Shown here: in pieces, positions 1 through 11,800 of the stretch
Layout: each line of letters begins with the position of its first letter
Numbering within the stretch: the stretch's first letter is position 1
Assembly: GCA_902702965.1 (NCBI GenBank)
Contig: CACRXP010000094.1
Coordinates: 332,249-396,248 of the forward strand
DNA length: 64,000 bases
Origin: Spirometra erinaceieuropaei
Lineage: Eukaryota > Platyhelminthes > Cestoda > Diphyllobothriidea > Diphyllobothriidae
Direction: 5' to 3'
Notes under the pieces: model-generated
What the model was told of the DNA's origin: nothing
Databases searched by the model: none
The model's input: the letters and a program-made list of their open reading frames with translations, nothing else
Made by a program: the position numbers and the translations under genes

Positions 1-1036
1 TCCCAGCGCACTGCTGTCTGATTTGTAGAGTGCAAAATCTAAATATTGTAGAGAATCAAGCCTCGATATTCCAATCAACTGTATGTTTTATGTGGAAGAA
101 ACTACCTAAGATACCAACGTGGTCCGGTGGAGACAAAACTATGTTCATTTGCGAGTCAAATCCATGCTCGACTGTTCATTAAGTAAAATGACTCTAAATT
201 GTAGCACATTTTGTACTGAGAAAAATTTTTCGGGATTGCGAATCAAATTTGGTCAATTAAATTGCAAACTTTGAAACAACAGAACTGCATGCCGGAGGTA
301 AAAGTCGCCTTTATTTTTCTCGAATAATGGAGAGTCATCTTGTTTCAAATTATATGGTACTTTTTTAAATGAAAACGACTATTTTGATAGTGCCTACGTA
401 TAGCCACAATTCCAACGAGACGTTGGCTGAGCAAAATGCCCACAAGTTTGCTTATTAATTTTACCCCAAGCTGGGTGTAGCATATACATCCCCACATCTG
501 GAGCAACTGCAAGTCCAAAGCCGGTCAGGGGAATAAAAGATAACCTCAATAGAAGGATAATTCCCAGCGCACTGCTGCCGGATTTCTAGAGTGTACAATC
601 TAAATATAGCACAGAATCAAGCCTCGATATTAAAATCAACTGTATGTTTTATGTGAAAGAAACTACATAAGATACCAATGAGGTCCGGTGGAGACAAAAC
701 TATGTTCATTTGCGAGTCAAATCCATGCTTGACTGTTCACTAAGTACAATGACTCTAAATTGTAGCACATTTTGTACTGAGAAAACTTTTTCGGGATTGC
801 GAATCAAATTTCGTCTGTAATAATGCGAATTTTAAAACCACAAAACTGCATGCCGGAGGTAAAAGTCGCCTTTATTTTTCTCCAATAATGGAAAGTCATT
901 TTGTTTTAAATTATATGGTACTATTTGGAAAATGAAAACGACCATATTCCGATAGTGCCTACGTATAGCCACAATTCCAACGAGACGTTAGCTCAGCAAG
1001 ATGTCCAGCAGGTTGTTTATTAATCGTGCCCCAAGC
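1..1036 (+). repeat. Direct repeat, two diverged copies (1-476 and 562-1036)
   Basis: The sequence starting at base 1 (TCCCAGCGCACTGCTG) recurs at 562 and stays alignable for about 475 bases, with scattered substitutions and small indels. The copies part after the motif around CCCCAAGC (near 470 and 1035). The left copy may run off the window. No coding potential, terminal inverted repeats or poly-A tail is visible, so the repeat class is unknown. Confidence 0.8.
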
Positions 1037-1039
1037 CAT

Positions 1040-3800
1040 GAAATCAAGCATTTTTTAAAGAAACCCAGTACCAGGAAGCACTTGTTGTATTTGAAACGAT
1101 CGGGATTAAGCATATGACAAATATGAAAATTGAAAAGGTAAATTGACCCGCTTTTTTAAAAATACATGGGCAGTGACGCGCCGAAAATCACGCAGATACG
1201 TAAAAACCAATTATAATGCGATCTTTTAAATAAAAAAATAGTTTAAGTTCACTAAGGATGCTTATGCGCGAATTTTTTGCAGTCGACAGGGAATCAAAAA
1301 TCAATTTATGAAAAGTCATAGCATGATGGCCCTGTCTACCACAGAACAAATCAGGCGGTCACATTCAAGAGGCGATGCCTTGTTTTGAGGGGATTAGCCT
1401 ACCTAGATAACCGAAATTCACGTAAACTGTTGTGTCGAAAAATTTCCAGATTGTTAGCACTGATGAAGACGCCAGAGTGTCATAAGATTAAGATTCATCA
1501 GAATCGACGTGATTCTCTATTACCTGCGCCTACCCGCTTTCCGACCCCTTAAGGCATCTGATGTTGAGTCGGGGGTGGAGTGGCTAGCGCTGCTTGGTGG
1601 AGTATGCGCCTAGGCATGCAACAACTGCACAGCCTTTAGCATGGCGTGCACGGACTCAGCGCATCCTACTTACGCAAATTGTGCAACAGTCTGGCTTTGT
1701 TTTTTAGTCCACCGCGTCTACATTGTTGTCCGATATGAGGACACGTCATCAGTACGGACAAATTCCCAAAAAAACGTCTACTCATATCATACCATCGTCG
1801 AGCATAATAAATACCGCTGCCTGATTACGCGTTAAAAATTGCGCTTTGTACAGCCAAGTTAATTTACAAGGCGACCTATCAGCTTAAAGGTAGTACCGTT
1901 GAGTATTTCAGCTGTGAAGTTTGGGCTCTTTGGTGTCTAAATATGGTTGGTAAGATATTTTCCGTAATAAATGATTAAGTAGCATACTTTAAGGGTTTAC
2001 TAAGGGACGCCTTTACTGAAAACCTTGATTTTATCTGAACGTTTGAGATCGCATTTAACTCGATAAGTAACCATACTAGCAGCACAGTTATTAGCCAAAA
2101 GCCCATACACGCGTGGTTCGTCGATATTCTGCCGCTGCATGGCACAGCTGCGAGCGGTTCGGCCCATCAGTGGGTCCTCCGGCCTTCCTTGTCTGTTTTC
2201 TGGTAGATACTTCAGTTTAAAAATTGCTGCTTTTGAATTTTCCCAGAAATTAACTGCAAACTTGAAGCAGATTAAGTATCGATATAACGATATTAATACA
2301 TCGAATTTTTGTCCGCGCCTATAGACCCTAGTTTATATTCATCTACTCCAAGTTCGCAGTTTATTTCTGAGAAAGTTAAAAAGCAGTATTAACAATTCAA
2401 TTCCATGTGACCTTCAACCTGAACCCCATATCTTTAATTTTGTCAACGAATTTAATTTAGTTTTTTTTGCAATCTGTTAAATGAGCGGATGCGTGAACAT
2501 ATCACTAATTGTTTGTGTGAATCCGTTATATGTTCTCTGTCAGCGTTAGATTCGCATGCTGTTTTGTCAAAAGCTTTCATACTATTTAAACCATTATAAA
2601 CTGCTTATTCACGCAAATCTTTCTGTCCATGTTTTGTGTGAATCCTTGCCCCCAACTCCTTGTTATCCTACCTAGATCGCATGGATATTTTTAAACTGTT
2701 GTACGTTTAGCAGAACTAACAGTGTGGCTATGTTTTTTTGATGCATGCTTGTCCTTAAAATTAATTGCCTGAAAGTGCTTGACGTCTTTATTAAATTAGA
2801 TCCTTTGGTTAAAACTGGAATTCAAACCGGAATGTGGAGAAAAATCTCCCTTTATAAATGTCTCCATAGAGCAAAAACCTCGATGAGATCACTACGCACA
2901 TTTTATTTTACAAAGAGATCATTATGCATATGATAGAAACCACACTGTCACCTGCCTACGTGGGCGACTATAGTTGCTCAAACTTGTACATTCAAAATAT
3001 CGTTAGAACTAACCATTTAGTAGAAGACATGAAGTAACTTTCATCTGGCACATTTTAAGTATGACGGTGGCATACTTGAATATTGGGGCACTCTTTTTAA
3101 AGTCTGTTTGTCTATTCGTCCTAATGGCGTATGAGACGCAGGAAGGCGTCTCCTTAAGTGGCCTGAACAAAATGATTATGATACATCTTCGTTTAGAAGT
3201 TGGTCCGTTCTGTTGATAATTTTGGGCAATCTCAATGCTAGTGCACTTTCTTTAGGCACCTAACGTGTTATCAGTCTCAGGTTTCAATTTGAACATTCAC
3301 CTGGACGGGAAAGATGTTGTGCACTTTAATACAGACCTAATGAGTAGTGTGAATGTTAAGCGACAAATGTCGTGTATGGGAAATTTTTACTCTAGCAGCG
3401 CTCCACCGAAAATTCAAACTTGGTTTTTTTTCTAGCTTAACCGCCGTCAACTTTGCAGGCATCTGTAAAACGGGTATTGAAGGGAAGTCTCAGAACAGAA
3501 TGCAACTCTGACAGAAAGGTATGCTTTGATAGAGTCGAAGTAGGTCATCCTAAGGTAAAACGTTCTAATTGTCAGTCAATAAAACCAAGGCAAGTAAAAC
3601 CGCAGAAGTCGTTTAGTCAATTGCACCTTGTTATTATACGAGAATGATGGATGGACAATGGATTGGACGACTGTGTCTTCACTTCTCAAAAATAAAAATA
3701 ATTTTATATTGCCATGCACAGTGCAACTGCTAATTTTCCATCAGATTTAAACTTTATATGTCGCTAATTTGTTGGGCACATATAATTCTGACGATGAAAA
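1040..3800. other. AT-rich stretch without recognisable genes
   Basis: Open frames here are short and none resembles a known family. The only structure I could tie to anything else is the dispersed repeat at 2064-2255. I see no convincing splice-bounded exon. Confidence 0.5.
2064..2255 (+). repeat. Dispersed repeat, copy 1 (partner at 55236-55432)
   Basis: The block around GCCAAAAGCCCATACACGCG, continuing through a conserved ATATTCTGCCGCTGC segment to a CAGAAATT-like end, is repeated in the same orientation at 55236-55432 with roughly four bases in five identical. There is no open frame in common, so this is a non-coding dispersed repeat of unknown class. Confidence 0.75.
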
Positions 3801-4383
3801 TGTTAACCAAGGTAAATGTGCTAACTCATGAAATGCCAGGGTCACAATTATAGTGGAAACTGTAGCGTATTTTTGGTGTTGTTATTTGTGTTTATTTAGT
3901 TGAAATAAGGACAAAAAGGCCGTTTTCTGAAGGAAAGTTTGATACGGATCTGTAAATAAATTAGAAAACGGGCCGAATTTGGGCGAAATCGGAGGATTCC
4001 TGATATTCAAGCAGTTTCCTACGCTATTAAAGCTTGCGGATCGAAATTCTTTGTTTCACCTTACTAATCTTTTTAAGAAGATTAATAAAAGGAAGAAATT
4101 TTTCAATAAACTTTCGAACAAAAAGAAAAAATTAAATTTCAATATCGATAAAATCAGGGAAATGCGGATAAATTATTTCATATTTTGTTTAGAAAATAAG
4201 GTGCCATTCTTCATCTAAAAATCCTATTTTACAAATCCGTAAAGTTTTATGTTTCAAAATACCGAAATAAAAAAGTTTATCAGTTTGATTGTTTTACCAG
4301 ACCGAAAATGCGTATCGTAAACGAATATATATTGAGTTCGCGCGACATGCCGTCACTTTTCTCTATCACGCCAGACGATACCC

Positions 4384-5480
4384 ATGTCTAAACAATACTC
4401 GTCCGAAGTTGAATTCCAGCGTATTCGAAAATTAGCGGCGGAGGGAATCCCGCGTGAGTCGTAAGCTAGTATTTTCAATATTGGTAAGGTCACTCTGTGG
4501 CGCATTGTTAATGATAAAACTGTTCCTAGAAATAAGATAGGGGGACCCAAACGGTCCACAAGTAAGCAAGACGACGATTTTATTCGTCGTACATTAAAAA
4601 CGTTTCATAAAATGCCCATTAAGACCATTCAACGGAAACATATGCCGATGTTTTCCATGAACCTCATTAAGAAAAGGATGAAGGAATTTGAACTGCAGCG
4701 GCGGAAGGCCATGATTAAACCACATTTAAGTAGAAAAATAACTAGAGAACGGCTTTTATTTGCTAAGAATTATACTGATTACAAATCTTCATTTTGGAAG
4801 AACATTTTCTTCTGCGATGAGGTTTTATTTTTAGACAAGCCTACGAAATCGCTCCAAGAGAACGCACTACAACGACGGCAACATTCAAGAACTGTCGACG
4901 GATAATGGTTTGGATGGCGATTAACTTCGGTCAGCGGCCCGTCTGGCGGTCAACATCCGACACCATCAACAGCAAGGTGTTTATTGCAATTGTCAAGGAT
5001 GCTTTCGGCTACAACGGCTTAAGTCGTCGCCGAATGGATACTGTTATTTTGCACGACAATGCACCCGTCCAACGCTCTAGAGAGGTACCAATTTGATGCC
5101 GCTTGCAAATATAATCTAACATTTTAGACAACAATCACCCTCTGCGCAATTGCCTTCCAAACCATTTTCATTCCGGCCAACAGTCCCGATTTCAATCCTA
5201 TCGAAAATCTTTTTTGGAATATTCAAAAGAAATTGGCACAAAGCTCAGAAGACTCTTTTAATTCAGGAAAAATTGGATTTTTTACTCAATAATTACATTT
5301 TACAATCCACCATAGATAACCTCGTCATGTCTATGTCTGACAGACTTTCTGCCGTTATAAAGTCAAACGGACATTTAACAAAGTATTGTTTTTTGTATCT
5401 GTTTCTGTCCTTAATTATTTTTTGCCCTTTTTTGTACTCTCCTTCTTTATACGCCCTCATACGAAGCATTTATTAACTTG
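4384..5480 (+). pseudogene. Tc1-like DD34E transposase with a 43-nt intron, inactivated
   Basis: Cut-and-paste transposase. The start ATG at 4384 opens an N-terminal helix-turn-helix region (KLAAEGIPRES, then a continuation ending LWRIVNDKTV). Catalytic motifs follow: NIFFCDE (first Asp), VILHDNAP at 5046-5069 (second Asp) and SPDFNPIEN (Glu codon 5203-5205). Between the second Asp and the Glu lies GTACCA...CATTTTAG, 5085-5127, with intron consensus ends. Removing it keeps frame and places exactly 34 residues between the Asp and the Glu, the spacing required for the DD34E class. Damage: an in-frame TAA at codon 27, a frameshift near 4905 (after TVDG, before VWMAIN), and another after about 5250. 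The C-terminal part (IDNLVMSMSDRLSAVI) is recognisable in a further frame. It cannot make an active enzyme as it stands. Confidence 0.85.
5085..5127 (+). other. 43-nt micro-intron in the Tc1-like transposase
   Basis: Starts GTACCA after GAG and ends ATTTTAG before ACAACA. Both flanking exons are in phase 0. The unspliced frame hits TGA six codons further on, whereas the spliced frame continues into FIPANSPDFNPIEN. Length fits the very short introns seen elsewhere in this window. Confidence 0.75.
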
Positions 5481-5702
5481 GTTTTCATATAGGCGTTTCT
5501 CAAAAATGTGACTTTCGTCGAAAATTATTTATTTGTATCTCAGTAAATAATATTTTCTAAACCAAACTTTGCTTTATTTATTTGACACGTCTTTTTTCCG
5601 CTATCAGACTTTGGGGGCCGTAGTGTTTACCGATTCTGCGTTAAAGTCGGTTACCTGTGTTAATTCACGACATTTCATGAGTTAGCACCGGTACTAACTG
5701 TA

Positions 5703-6388
5703 GTGAAGATGTATACGCAGTGTGCCTTGATTGCAATTATTTTGCCACGGAATCATTAGTTTGGGAGAAGACATAATTCTCCAAATTTTCCCCAAAAATT
5801 GCAATTCTTTGTACTCCTGCTTTCATAAAGTATGAGAAACAATTAAATTAACTACAAAAAATTAGCTTACTTCAAGACAATATTGTGAACTCTAAAATGG
5901 AACGCGTTAGATTGTAAGACTTTGGTTAGACTCAACAAATATTCGCGATCACTCCATGAAGCTCACTATGTTATGGCACAGATTTAGTTCAAATCGTCCA
6001 CTTTCGTCGCCATATTGCTTAGATGCATGCAGACCTCCGAGTTATCGGGAAACCAATAAACGGCTGTGATAATAAAACTAATATTGGCTTAAGCAGAACA
6101 AATAATGAATGATTTTGGAATAAGCAACACAGCACTATTCAGTGAATTGAGTGCCACAGTACAAGCATTCAAAATTTACAAACGCATTTAAATTTAGCAA
6201 AACCTTCTTCATTATACTCCTCATTTTAACACGTACGCCAAAGCAAATTAAAAGAGCTTTACACTCTCAAACAAATAAGAAAGTGATTTGCATTACTTAG
6301 GTAAATGTTCGCTAATAGATTGGTGAACGCTCTAGGTAAAGCAGCTCAAATGGCAAGCAAACGTAATCAGAAACATACCTGCATTTTA
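5703..6388. other. Non-coding AT-rich spacer
   Basis: I see no open frame, repeat or RNA gene that I can support between the Tc1-like element and the direct repeat that precedes the first fold-back element. Confidence 0.5.
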
Positions 6389-6607
6389 GTTCTGCAAATA
6401 TTCCCGTGTTAAACTTGAAACATGAATTAGACAAATACGCGTTTTCGGTAACACATCATCAAGCCAACGTAGAAACATAAAAATAAAAAAATAGAAATTC
6501 AAAGTGTTGTTGAGTGATGTAGTGCCTATAAATACTCATTATTTCCAATCCACACGCATGAAGTGAACGTGTGTTGTGATCACTGTGACAAAGGAGTGTG
6601 TCGACAT
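6389..6607 (+). repeat. 220-bp direct repeat flanking a fold-back element, left copy
   Basis: Begins AGTTCTGCAAATATTC and ends GTCGACATA. The same order of motifs (GTTTTCGGTAAC, GTTGTTGAGTGAT, CTATAAATACTCATTATT, GTCGACATA) is found at 7600-7818, immediately right of the fold-back element. The two copies bracket that element with almost no spacer. A TATAAATA-like box lies inside each copy, but promoter function is only a possibility. Confidence 0.8.
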
Positions 6608-6608
6608 A

Positions 6609-7598
6609 CAGTGACTCACCGATCTCATGAAATGTTGGCTGAAATTCTGAAATACGTTTCCGGTTAGGAAGAATTACTTGGTCGCGAATATAAGAATGAT
6701 TATCTTACGGTATAATCTTATAACACTTCGGACTCGGCAGGATGTCGGCTTTTAAATGCACCTCTTTTCAATCTCCTTTAGAAAGCGTACTTGGTAAAAA
6801 ATGACTATTTAAGTAGCATGCATTTTGCCATTGATTTTCAATGGTCCTGGAAATTCCAATATATTTTATAGAAACCATAAAAATATATGCTTTCTTTAAG
6901 GCAATCAATATCAAATCACAACTTTGTTATATATTATACTTAAGGAAGGAGTTTAATTAGGTTTTACAAAAGTTGCTTATTATGAGACTTTTTAAGTCCG
7001 CGAAGTGTCCATTCACATAGCATCGTACCTGGCAGTTTACTTCTGCTCCTCATAAAATGTACAACATGGTCCACATTCATTGCGAAATTCTATGAACTCT
7101 GTATGATATCTTTTTAATGGCAAAGAAAAATATGTGATTTTATTTACGCGAAACGCATGCACCTTGTAGAGGGAAATCACTAAACGCTAATACAACGAAT
7201 GATCAGGCTCCAAATTTTTGGCAATTAAAAAATTTTTTTAAAACCTATTTATACTCCTTTCTTAATTATAAAATATAAAAAGACGTGATTTTCTATTGAT
7301 TGACTAAAAGAAAACATATCTATGTTCTTGGTTTCTATAAAATATATTTAAATTTCCAAGACCATCGAAAATCAATGAGAAAAATGCATGCTTCATAATT
7401 AGTCTTTTTTTACCGAGTACCCTTTCTACAGGAGATTGAAAAGAAGTTTATTTAAAAGCTGACATCCTTCCACGTCCGAAATGGTATAAGAGTATGTCTT
7501 AAGATAAGAAGTTTTACAACCACGACCAAGTAATTCTTCCTAATCGAAAACACATTTCAGAATTTCAGCCAACATTTCATGAGATAGGTCACTCACTG
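6609..7598. mobile_element. Fold-back (long inverted repeat) element 1, TA-flanked, non-coding
   Basis: The left end reads CAGTGACTCACCGATCTCAT and the right end, on the opposite strand, CAGTGAGTGACCTATCTCAT. Both then continue GAAATGTTGGCTGAAATTCT. TA occurs just outside each end (6607-6608, 7599-7600). The arms are inverted copies of each other for roughly 370 bp (about 6609-6975 and 7230-7598) around a loop of some 250 bp. No protein is encoded. The terminal CAGT...TCATGAAATG block is shared with the Tc1-like element at 3806-5700, so it looks like a non-autonomous relative moved in trans. Confidence 0.85.
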
Positions 7599-7599
7599 T

Positions 7600-7818
7600 A
7601 AGTTCTGCAAATATTCACGTGCTACACTTAAAACAAAAATTAGGCAAATACCTGTTTTCGGTAACTTACCATCAAGCTAACTTAGAAACAAAAAAATAAA
7701 AAAATGTAAATTCTTAATGTTGTTGAGTGATTTAGGGGCTATAAATACTCATTATTTCCACGCCACATGCATGACGTGGACGTTTTTTTGTGATCGTCGT
7801 GACAAGGGAGGTTGTCGA
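7600..7818 (+). repeat. 220-bp direct repeat flanking a fold-back element, right copy
   Basis: Matches 6389-6607 from AGTTCTGCAAATATTC to GTCGACATA in the same orientation, with substitutions. It starts directly at the TA that closes the fold-back element. See the finding on this arrangement. Confidence 0.8.
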
Positions 7819-9260
7819 CATAGGCCGTGAAGGATGTTTGTGAGTCGACTCGGTAGAGTAAACATTGCTGTCATCGGTGGCTTGGAGGACACGTAATGAC
7901 ATCCTGACATTTATTTTCGTTAACCAAGTGTGTATGAGAGTCTCGTCACCTCGTAATCGCCTTGTGGTAATTTAAGTAGCATAATTTTTTCATCCGTGTC
8001 ACCTTACTTATGTGAAAAGATCTGTTTTTAAGTGTAGGACAGCAGCCAAAATTCGCTAGCCACAAAAATATTCAACTGAGAGCACCACTTGATCTTAGAT
8101 GAGACAGCAGTGTTCAGATTATTACACCCTGCTAACATTTAAAGACTCACTGCTGGATAACTCCGTGGCATGTGAGCGTCCGAATTGAAAACGGCACAGT
8201 CCACTTATCGCCTGTGGGGACAACCATTTGTAAATCCAACTTATTTTTCTTTTCGTTTATGCTAAAAGACGCATGTGTATGGAGGAGTGTTGCATTATAG
8301 ATAGAGGCCAGTATCACGCAAGGTAATAACAAAAATGATCACTTCTTTGAAAGGACACACGCGATTTGTTTTTAAAGGTTGATCGTTCCGCAGACACCTT
8401 GTTTTAGGCGGCGCGTGCAGCAAGGAAATATTTTGCAGGTCGTTATATCTCGAAGGTACGATACGTTGGACACTTGGGTTTTCTCACGTAAAACGTCCTA
8501 TGCTATTACAACAAGCGTTTCGTTTGACAAACAAATAATGCAACCTTAGCTTCCATTCAGTCTGGGTAATAGTGGTTTTTACACTTTGCGGTTAATTTGA
8601 ACTGCGGATTCCTCGCACCCCTAGGATAAATACGTTTTGAGACGAAGTGCATTTTGAATCCTAATGGAATCCCTGATAGTCTCTTTCTCGGTGTGTTTTT
8701 TCTGTTAAACGAGCCGTGTGCATGCAGGAGTAATTCTGTCATTTTGCGTATTTTTATATGCTTTTGGGCTATTTTTGACTGTATGCAGACATGCAGCAAG
8801 TCGTCCAAACATCCAAAATGCAATGCATTTTTGGGTCAGATGCGGAAAGAAGATTTAAAGCAGGCCAAATTAACGTAGTTATTGTACTCTTTTAATAAGT
8901 TCTAAAGTCACTGTCACTTTAAATGCTTACGAATTTTGCAGTATTAGTTTCCATGAAAAATACTGCCCAACAGCGTTTTTAGGACGCTGGAGTGGTTCGT
9001 TAAAACTCGAGAATGGCCAGTAATATTTTGACTAATGTTTTAAGACGATACATTTTTAACGTACATGAAGCATTTACAAGTCCACCCAGTAGGGGAACTA
9101 TGAACTTTTGCACATTATCATATTATCATAATCGACAAAGTCAATAGAGTAACCACATTGCATGAAAACTCAATAGCAACAAGCATTTATTTGGTTTATA
9201 AACTGACAATGAGAATACTTTCATATGTCATCCATATACGTTGTGATTAAAAATATTGTT
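7819..9260. other. Stretch without recognisable genes
   Basis: Short overlapping frames on both strands (for example 8557-8823 minus) show no known domain, no splice pattern and no repeat partner that I could find in the window. Confidence 0.45.
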
Positions 9261-9268
9261 TTTCTATC

Positions 9269-10071
9269 TCACACCAAAGAATTTCGGTCAACTTCACAAT
9301 GAACCGACTCCCCGTATACTGGATTTTGGATCACGTGAGTTTTCTTTGCAGTTTTGTTTGAGGCACTTCCAAGATCACTGGCCGGACAAGCCCATGGCGG
9401 CAATGTGACGCGCCATAATATTTTATGTAAATTAATCTTTGATATTCCGATTATGTTTGAACCGAATAAATCTGTATTCCAGTTAGAAATCTTCAGAGTT
9501 GTGTACATTGGAATTTGTCTTATCGCGAAACGATTAGGTGCTTTCTGGAAAATTGAGCAATTTAATTTGTGGTATTTAAAAAAATTGGCACGATAATTAA
9601 TAATAATATGTTCGTTATAAATATACCAAATTACCCCATTCATTGAAAGCAAGGCGTAATCGCAAACAATTTTGCATAAATATTCCTCATAAGGCTTATG
9701 ACTTGACTGTGATATTGGAAAACAAATCCTAACCAAAACTCTGCCCTTGAGGGTAACGTTGTAGGAACAGTTCTTGTGGTCAACAATGTCCCCCACTACA
9801 GCAATGTATAAGATGCGTTTGATGAGATTTTCCGCAATTTCAGTAATCTGGAAGGTACCTTGATGTTTGGGACACGTTTTGCTATCTAAAACGAATTTTA
9901 CTTTCAAACTTTTCGTTGCATAAAGGAAATGCGATTAATTAAACAAAGAACTCATTTGCTTCATGAATAATCTCTGCATGATCTTTGCAACCTGCAACGT
10001 TAATGAATCCGGTTTCTTACAATCGTCTGTGAAAACTGTTATTCTTAAGGTGCAGCACGCGTGAACTTTGT
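9269..10071 (-). CDS. Unrecognised protein-coding gene, three 3' exons with a 36-nt intron
   Basis: I do not recognise the protein. Proposed exons (minus): 10071-9945, 9908-9635 and 9544-9269, ending in TGA. The first exon follows a strong acceptor (pyrimidine-rich, CCCCTAG). Intron 9944-9909 is GTTTAA...AAAAG, 36 nt. Splicing it joins ...MKQMSSF to LKVKFVLDSK and removes a stop that separates the two open frames. After ...ALLSMNG there is a GTAATT donor, and a TTTTCCAG acceptor precedes KAPNRFAIRQIPMY. That 90-nt stretch is also open, so it may be retained. The peptide of about 200-225 residues is cysteine-containing, has an NCSYNVT glycosylation-type site and no clear membrane segment. Upstream exons were not found. 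It could also be a chance open region, but the phase agreement across the micro-intron argues against that. Confidence 0.45.
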
Positions 10072-10216
10072 CTAGGGGCGACGAAAAAATAATTATTATT
10101 TTTGTTAACCCTATGTCACTTCTGACTAAGAGGAGAATAAGACCACAATTCCGAAATTGTCCGCTAGGCATTCTAGAATAATCTGACCTTTTTATCTGCC
10201 ACCAGAGTGGATGCAA

Positions 10217-11330
10217 GGATCAAACGTAAATGTAAAACCTATCTACTCTGAAGCTCACCCAATGCTCAAAGGACATGCCAGGTAGGCGATTGCAATAATA
10301 ACTCAACCAAAACGTTATTTATGATTGCGTGTCTATTTAAACAGCAGGATTTTAAACCAATTTAATAAGAGATATGCTTACATAAGCACGCACTAGTTTT
10401 TTCTAAGCAGACTAAAAATATGAGTAAATGAATGCACATAGTGTCCTCTAATGTGAAAACCGATCGCTGTGCGTTTACCATAAAAACTAGCGACTGGCGC
10501 ATAGGGCGCACGACAACCAAAGTAAATCAATCCCTGTCAAATTAATCCAACCGGTAACATTTTTTCGAGGACATGCGTAACATGGGAAACGTGGGTTTCT
10601 CCTATAGGTTAATGAGAGCTCCAATACTCGCTCAATAAAACCGCCATTAATATGTCAGTGATATAAACTAAAACTGAAACGTTTATCAACAATAAGTGAT
10701 ACTATACAAAAACAAGTGTTATAACGTGCTAGATGCATAAAACACTGGAAGTATGACACGCTGCTTCTAGCTATCCATATAGCTAGCGGTCTCCCCAAAC
10801 AGGGTAGTCTCTCTATTGTGTCTGCACTTTGACGGTGAGGTTTTGCGCCACTTTTGCTGTGCTCTGCGGTCGTGAGGCAGGGGTTTTTTTCCTCTGGTAT
10901 GATTTCTTTTATTTCACTTGACGCACGCGCGGTAACATGAGCAGTGGATACTTATTAAACCTCTCCAACTACCACGTAGTATCACACATAACGAGAATTG
11001 CAGGAATAATTATCTGAACGCAGAAACTTCCAGAAGCTAAGCAACCTATATACGCGCGCTACACCCGACCTGCTTCCCACTACATGCAACAGGTGTCTGT
11101 GGGTCAGCTCGGATATGACACACGTGAGAATGAAAAAAAGGTCAGATTGGCCTGGATCCATAAGAACCAGTCTCTCAGTCGTCAGATCACCCCTAAATAA
11201 CCCCAAAAGTGTTTGAGTAAATTCAATCTGGCAAAAGCATATTTTTGGTAACTCATGATCATGGCAACACAATTATTTGCCCCGTAACCTAGAAGACAAG
11301 TTCTTAGTGCCAGTCTCAGTCGCTGCTTCA
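10217..11330. other. Stretch without recognisable genes
   Basis: AT-rich, with only short frames lacking family resemblance. It could contain further 5' exons of the minus-strand gene ending at 9269, but I cannot place any. Confidence 0.4.
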
Positions 11331-11334
11331 TGTA

Positions 11335-11800
11335 CTAAGAACTCGTCGAGAGTCCGGGTCTTCGAGGCTGGGCTTCTAACGAAGAGGTCGCGAGTTCGAG
11401 CCTCGGGTGTTCCACACTTCGGGGTCGGGTATGACTGGCTGACGACTGCTAGGAAGCCATAAATGCCCATTCCAGTCTCCCTTGTCTTTGTCGGTAATAG
11501 TATTCTGCCTATACATCATGCGCCACAGTGCGGCTGCTGCTTGGGCTCGAGAGAGAGAGCCCGTAAGGCTGAACGAAACGAGTGAGTTCTGTAAGAACGG
11601 TCGGTGAGCGTCCCCTACCATTGTATATTCCCAGTCGAAATTGCCAGGGCAACGGACTCATGGCCCAGTGGTTGGAGGCGTGGACTTCTAACTAACAGTT
11701 CGCGAGGTCGAGCCTCAGGTATGACTGGCTGACGACGCCTAATAAGCCACAAATGGCTATTCCAGTCTCCCTAGTCTTTGTCGGTAATGGCATTCTGACC
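11335..11800 (+). repeat. tRNA-related SINE, head-to-tail dimer
   Basis: Each unit has a tRNA-like head with an A-box-like TGGCCCAGTGGTTGG and a B-box-like GGTCGCGAGTTCGAGCC, followed by a body (GGTATGACTGGCTGACGAC, CATTCCAGTCTCCCTTGTCT, TTGTCGGTAA) and a tail ending ...CATTGTATATTCCC. The second unit begins near 11650 and is cut short near 11800. Other copies: 19183-19410 (minus), 53758-54175, 58236-58590, 63190-63470 (minus). Confidence 0.75.

Larger units (their letters stand above)
3806..5700 (+). mobile_element. Tc1-like DNA transposon, full length but mutated
   Basis: The right end reads (outside in, minus strand) CAGTTAGTACCGGTGCTAAC followed by TCATGAAATG. The left end carries GTGCTAACTCATGAAATG at the same distance from the edge, but its outermost 12 bases are eroded. 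A TA dinucleotide sits exactly outside both edges (3804-3805 and 5701-5702), the standard Tc1/mariner target duplication. The element is 1895 bp and encloses one transposase gene on the plus strand. A second copy lacking its left part lies at 54177-54728, and the fold-back elements of this window share its termini. Confidence 0.85.
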
